A DNA stretch of 64,000 nucleotides, taken from positions 16,759,538 through 16,823,537 of the forward strand of contig NW_024736071.1 of assembly GCF_018991925.1 (NCBI RefSeq). The letters are read 5' to 3'. Position numbers and translations under genes: made by a program. Of the stretch, positions 57,561-64,000 are shown in pieces (the stretch's first letter is position 1; every line of letters begins with the position of its first letter). The DNA comes from Homarus americanus. Taxonomy: Eukaryota > Arthropoda > Malacostraca > Decapoda > Nephropidae. The notes under the pieces are model-generated. The model saw only the letters and a list, made by a program, of their open reading frames with translations. It was not told where the DNA came from and did not search any database.

Positions 57561-57795
57561 AGGGGGGGAATGAGAGAGAGAGGGAGTGAGAAAGGTGGAA
57601 TAAGGGAGGGATAGGGAGAGGGAAGGGCAAGGATGAGGGAGGCGAGAAGCAGGGTGAGGTGGAGGGAGGGGTGGGGTGAGGGAGGGGGGGTGGGGTGAGG
57701 GAAGGGGTGGGTGAGGGAGGGGTGGGGTGAGGGAAGGGAGGTGAGGGAGGGAGGGGTGAGGGAGGAGAGGGAGGGGGTGGAGAGACAGGAAGACC
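57561..57795. repeat. GGGTGAGGGAGG purine minisatellite
   Basis: Copies of GAGGGAGGGGTGGGGTGAGG. Confidence 0.9.
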
Positions 57796-59199
57796 CCCGG
57801 AAGCGTCGGACTTGACTAAACCATTACAATCATTACATACTCTCGACGCGGACCAGCAGACAAATGGTGTACTGTAGATGTTACCCCATAAAAGTTAATT
57901 GCCGTGTTTGATGTTTCCGCAGAATATTATACAACTTCACCCTTATGATGTTGGGGGCTTACCCTTTTAATCAGTTTTTAAGAGAGGGAAGTCTTGTTAA
58001 CTTTTTGGCTGTGTTGCATTGATACCATCTTTTTTTTTCTGACTGTCTCCCCGTCTATTCTCTCCGTCTATTCTTCCCGTCTATTTTCCACGTCTATCCT
58101 TTCCGTCTATTCCCTCGTCTATCATCCCCGTCCATACTCCCCGTCTATTCTCCCCGTAGAGAGAGAGAGAGAGAGAGAGGGAGACCTTTTTTTTGTTTCC
58201 GTAGTTTAACCTTCCATCTTGATCACCTAATAATGGATGCCCCTTGAAATTGAAGATGGTCTGCCCTTGGACCACCTAGGTTAGGTTAGGTTAGTGAACT
58301 TGGCCTGCCTTAACAAAGGTTTAAACTCTCATTAATATTGTAGCACTGAGGATCTCAGGTGAGCTATGCCTTCACACCTGTGCCAAACATACCATGGTAT
58401 CCCCCCAGCCTTGCAATACCGCGTAACTTTGTGTGAGTGAGAGATTTAGTGTGTGTGTGTGTGTGTGCATTCCGACGTATAGTACAGTGCCAGTAGTAAC
58501 AGTGTTTACAGTACATAATGTTTACAGAGTCCCTTGATGTTTGTTTACAGTCTCTTGTTTTTTGTGTTTACAGAGTTTTAGTGTTTGTATTTACCAAACC
58601 ATTTAAGAGATATTTAATTTTACGAGTTCTTGACACATGTACAGTACATTGGAATATTGAGACGAGTGTCATAAACGAATTGAAATTATAGCCCTCATGT
58701 CAGTCGTGTCATTTGAGGTGTCAGCAAGAGGTGCGACAGATTGATCTTAATGATGCCCACCAAGTTGAGTAGCCATCATCAATTCATCATTTATAAAGGG
58801 CGAGCATCATCAATCAGGGTTACAAACTAGTGGAGCGCCCTCAGTGTTGCAAACCTCACACGACCTTCTCCACAACCACCACCTCCACCACCTCCATCAT
58901 AGTCTTCTTGTTCTTGTTCTTGTTCTTGTTGTTCTTATTGATTTTATTGTTCTTTTTATTGTTCTTGTTCTATTTGTTCTTCTAGGACTTCACCAGGAAC
59001 TACAAGAATCATGGCAGAATATATTGTTTTATGCATGAACTATCAGGGTTAGGTCTTGCTGTAGGGGTTCAGGGGGAACTGTGTCTGTTTTAAGGGCCGT
59101 GGCGGTGAACTGTTGTGATGACTAAACTCGGGTTGTTAAAGGTTATCTATCTTGTTGTATTTTACGTGTTGTATGTTTGTAAAGGTGGTCACAACAGGG
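57796..59199. other. No gene recognised; CCGTCTATTC, GA and TTCTTG tracts
   Basis: CCCCGTCTATTCT repeats at 58045-58155, (GA)n at 58158-58180, a short TTAGG patch at 58277-58294 and TGTTCTTGTTCT repeats at 58903-58980. Confidence 0.55.
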
Positions 59200-59430
59200 G
59201 GTAATTGTGGTGATGATGGTGATAGTGGTGGTGAAGGATGGTGGTTGTGATGGTGGTAGTGATGAAGGTGATCGACTAAGGTGTGGAAATGGTGGTGGTG
59301 ATGGTAGTAGTGTTGGTGGTAGTAGTAGTGGTGGTAATGGTGATGGTGGTGATAGTGGTGGTAGTGGTGGTGATGGTGGTGGTAGTAGTGATAGTGATGA
59401 TGGTGGTAGTAGTGATGGTGGTGGTGGGTG
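59200..59430. repeat. GGTGATGGTGGTAGT minisatellite
   Basis: GGT/GAT/AGT-based array; low-complexity frames on both strands. Confidence 0.95.
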
Positions 59431-59554
59431 ACGTCCCTATATCAATCACTGTCATACCTGCCACATCATCCCTTATAGTCTCTCATGATGACCACAGTAA
59501 TGTATCATCCTACAGCCACAGAATGTCGACCTCTGGGGTTAGGGAGGCAGCATC

Positions 59555-60092
59555 ACACATCACCATCACATCACCATCACACATCACCACCACATCACCA
59601 TCACACATCACCATCACCACCATCACCATCACCATCACACATCACCATCACACATCACCACCACCACATCACCATCACACATCACCATCACATCACCATC
59701 ACACATCACACCACACATCACCACCACACATCACCATCACACATCACCATCACACATCACCATCACACATCACCATCACACATCACTATCACACACCATC
59801 AAACATCACCATCACACACATCACCAACACACATCACCATCACACATCACCATCACATCACCATCTATCCTCACTCACCATCACACATCACCATCAAACA
59901 TCACCATCAAACATCACCATCACATCACCATCATACATCACCATCACCATCACACATCACCATCACACATCACCATCACACATCACCATCACACATCACC
60001 ACCACACATCACCATCACACATCACCATCACACATCACCATCACACATCACCATCACACATCACCATCACACATCACCATCACATATCACTC
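59555..60092. repeat. Minisatellite, 13-bp unit
   Basis: About 40 copies of CACCATCACACAT. His/Thr/Ser frames open on the plus strand are artefacts. Confidence 0.97.
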
Positions 60093-61820
<1,728 letters not shown>

Positions 61821-61852
61821 ACCCCGACCAAACAGATGTGGGAGTCTCGGAT

Positions 61853-61995
61853 AGATTAGGTTAGGTTGGGTTAGATTCAGGTTAGGTTAGGTTGGGTTAG
61901 ATTCAGGTTAGGTTAGATTCAGGTTAGGTTGGGTTAGATTCAGGTTAGGTTAGGTTCTATTATATTTTATTATATTAGGTTATGTTAAGTTAGGT
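61853..61995 (+). repeat. TTAGG tract with higher-order structure
   Basis: GGTTA units grouped with GGGTTAGATTCA variants into a ~26-31-bp higher-order unit repeated about four times, then degenerating. Confidence 0.9.
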
Positions 61996-62125
61996 GGCGA
62001 ATAACTCAGTAATGCAGGTTGTTGGTGGTGGAGAGCCTCGCCAATACAGTGGTGGAGGGAGAGAGAGAGAGAGAGAGAGGGAAGGAGGGAGGGAGAGGGA
62101 AGGAGGGCGCCTGTTATAATATTAA

Positions 62126-62491
62126 AGGTATAATTTGAAAACTTACTTAACCAACCATAGTTTTACCTTTATCGAAAATCTTAGTATTGTCAAACAAGTG
62201 GGCAGCGCTCTGATGCACCAAGAAATATTCTATAAAATCAGTCTTCGTAAAATAAATATTCAGAAGACTTTCCAAGGGATTACTCCCACTCTCGGTGATC
62301 CTGAGGAGGTAGTCAATCGCCAGCCAATGACATCCGAGGACGTTGTATACAGCGCTGGCCAACTGGTTCTCGACCTTTTAAGGCATAAAACGTGTTACCT
62401 CGAACAGGACGTGTGGGACTAGATACAAGGTGCCATCAACCCTGACCCAAACCTCCGAGGCTGTTTGGGGTTGGTGTTGAGTCATCTGTGA
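62126..62491 (+). pseudogene. Divergent, broken copy of the kinase-like gene
   Basis: The plus frame aligns with residues ~112-254 of the kinase at 55409-56185. LKTYLTNHSFTFIENLSIVK matches LDKYLQTHTCTVGQRLQIVK; MTSEDVVYSAGQLVLDLL matches LTSQADVYSMGRLQQAVV; AINPDPNLRGCLGLVLSHL matches AVNPDPKLRNNMEVLSRIL. A TAG stop (62420-62422) interrupts the last block, and homology resumes directly after it up to TGA at 62489-62491. The N-lobe is absent (stop upstream at 62123), the catalytic HTD is replaced by YKI-like sequence and the DLG segment is missing. The gene lies on the opposite strand, 6 kb away. Identity is low, so the split is old. Confidence 0.7.
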
Positions 62492-62904
62492 GAGGAGTAT
62501 TGTATGTCCCCTACACCAGCAAGCGACGCCACTCCCCCGATGACGACGCAGATTACCAGCCATCCAAGCGCCAGTGCTGAGGCGTTGTTTATCCCTGAAA
62601 ATACACCAAAATATGAAATAAAGATGAGATGAAAAAAAAAAAATAAAAAAAAATAAGGAAGAGAAGACAAGGAGGAAAGAAGACGAGAGAAGAGAAGAAA
62701 AAACTGACCCAAACTTGTAATCCTAAAAATAGAAAACTATTGAACACCGTATCAGAGTTACTATTTTCCTAATGTAAAATTTATATGGAAGGAAATTTTT
62801 TCAATGATAATCAAATTCATTTTCTACTACAGCTGTTGTTTATTAATGAAAGGTTTAAATAACTTAATATATTTAGTCATCCTCACAGTACCGTACCACA
62901 GTAC
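62492..62904. other. No gene recognised
   Basis: A-rich patch at 62627-62705. The flank of the kinase pseudogene shows no further homology by eye. Confidence 0.4.
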
Positions 62905-63000
62905 CACTACTACTTATTTATTTTAAGTATGGCCTCCAACCTCCCCTATACAGCCATACCGTCTCCATACATTTTATTACCTAATACTGTACAAATATCT
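62905..63000 (-). mobile_element. LINE tail copy (first family) at a short TAC tract
   Basis: CCACTACTACTTATTTATTT then TATGGCCTCCAACCTCCCCT and CATTTTATTACC correspond to the 3' untranslated end of the 5691-7858 LINE. It is an old, ~90-bp remnant. Confidence 0.65.
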
Positions 63001-63057
63001 ATCCTCGATATAACGGACTTTCCCAACCATATAATCCGTTAAACAGAGGTGCCACTT
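63001..63057. mobile_element. Pogo-like palindrome
   Basis: TCGATATAACGGACTTTCCC pairs with ATAATCCGTTAAACAGAGGT in inverted orientation, the same hairpin type as at 21247-21505. Confidence 0.7.
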
Positions 63058-63189
63058 TAACCTGATTCGTTGTTGTTGTGTCGTGTGGTAACGCTGAAGG
63101 CCGGTCACCCTGAACACCATCTGAGGAACGTGGGCTGTGTGCTGGCCACACCCTACACTCACCTGCTCTCTCCAATACTTCACTCACGC

Positions 63190-63395
63190 CTGTATGTATG
63201 TATGTATGTATGTATGAATGTATGTATGTATGTATGTATGTATGTATGTATGTATGTATGTATGCATGCATGTATGTATATAGTATGTATGTATGTATGT
63301 ATTTAGTAGTATGTATGTATGTATGTATGTATGTATGTATGTATGTATGTATATAGTATGTATGTATGTATGTATGTATGTATGTATGTATGTAT
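63190..63395. repeat. GTAT tetranucleotide array
   Basis: (GTAT)n with a few GCAT and TATAGTAT interruptions. Confidence 0.97.
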
Positions 63396-63554
63396 ACGCT
63401 TCACCAGAAAAACGCCGCCAGGGATCAGAGAGGCTAAGCGGTGGCCTCAATTTCCGGTTACTTTTTTTAATGTTTTTGAGGAGTGAAGAAACTTTAATGG
63501 CCGACCCCTTGAGACGCCAGAGAGCTGCTTGTGGTGCACAAACCTAATGGCTTA
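63396..63554. other. No gene recognised
   Basis: Short unique stretch. Confidence 0.4.
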
Positions 63555-63840
63555 TTTAGGTCCAGTAATACCGGTGGGAAGAGCCTCTATTTAATGGTGT
63601 ATATGGAGAGAAAAGTCCGGTATATAGAGGGTCTGTTATATGTAAATCTCCCATTTAACGGATAATATGGAGAGGAAAGCCTGTTGTTATATCGAGAGTC
63701 CGTTATATATGAAACCCTCATTTAACGGATTATATGAAGTTAAAATTCAATTATATCGAGCGGTCTGTTAAATGCCCTCCCCCCCAAAAAAAAAATCATT
63801 TAACGGATTATATATAGAAGTCCGTTATATAGAGGTATTA
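63555..63840. mobile_element. Tandem pogo-like palindromes
   Basis: Repeated TCCGTTATATAGAGG and CATTTAACGGATTATATG arms alternate five times. An A-run (63785-63796) splits the last one. Confidence 0.75.
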
Positions 63841-64000
63841 ACTGTCAACTACAAGTAGAAATAATTCCCAGTGACATCATCATATACAGGTGAAGCCTTA
63901 ACCTAGATACGACTAGACACACTTGTATAGGGGTAACGCAACACTGCATCATCAACTGTTGCAATGGTCAGCTGTCTGTCTGCAATAACCTGGACGATGT
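63841..64000. other. No gene recognised
   Basis: Nothing identified to the window end. Confidence 0.4.

Overview
The window looks like non-coding, repeat-dominated nuclear DNA from an arthropod, most likely a decapod crustacean. Three things point there: TTAGG/CCTAA arrays (the ancestral arthropod telomere unit) at about ten interior sites, extreme microsatellite and minisatellite density, and LINE fragments with C-terminal motifs of the kind common in decapod genomes. Nothing bacterial, phage or plasmid-like was seen, and there are no operons, rRNA genes or CRISPR arrays. The species cannot be fixed from the sequence alone.

Layout. 1-5650: a dispersed repeat, a 585-bp foldback MITE (1689-2273), minisatellites and a TTAGG-linked module. 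5650-8505: three head-to-tail copies of one LINE family on the minus strand, the first with a long intact reverse transcriptase/endonuclease frame. 8586-12811: fossils of three other LINE types. 13200-13464: a decayed THAP zinc-finger exon ending in a consensus splice donor. 14.6-24 kb: minisatellites, a LINE pseudogene (19.45-19.73 kb), clusters of pogo-like palindromes and a 153-bp MITE. 25.3-28.4 kb: a 3.1-kb array of a 33-bp unit. 28.6-46 kb: GGA, TG, ATT, CACTA and CRE-containing arrays, a second copy of the first dispersed repeat, two LINE 3' ends and more TTAGG tracts. 46-53 kb: a 308-bp MITE, a LINE tail, a 51-bp codon-phased array and one candidate internal exon (52711-52878). 54-64 kb: TTAGG-linked inverted modules, a compact protein-kinase frame on the minus strand (55409-56185), a 670-bp pure TG tract, a divergent broken copy of the same kinase family on the plus strand (62126-62491), and a final cluster of palindromes.

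The only protein-coding content I can defend is the LINE polyprotein (partial), the kinase-like frame, and pseudogenic pieces (kinase 2, THAP, four other LINE C-termini). The most informative signals are: (i) the LINE family whose copies all end at a TAC-trinucleotide tract, suggesting microsatellite-directed insertion; (ii) a conserved ~50-bp module attached to TTAGG arrays at three loci, once as an inverted pair; (iii) two related kinase-like frames within 7 kb; (iv) two short MITE copies 31 kb apart; (v) a 26-bp minisatellite carrying repeated CRE palindromes. I found no complete multi-gene system.
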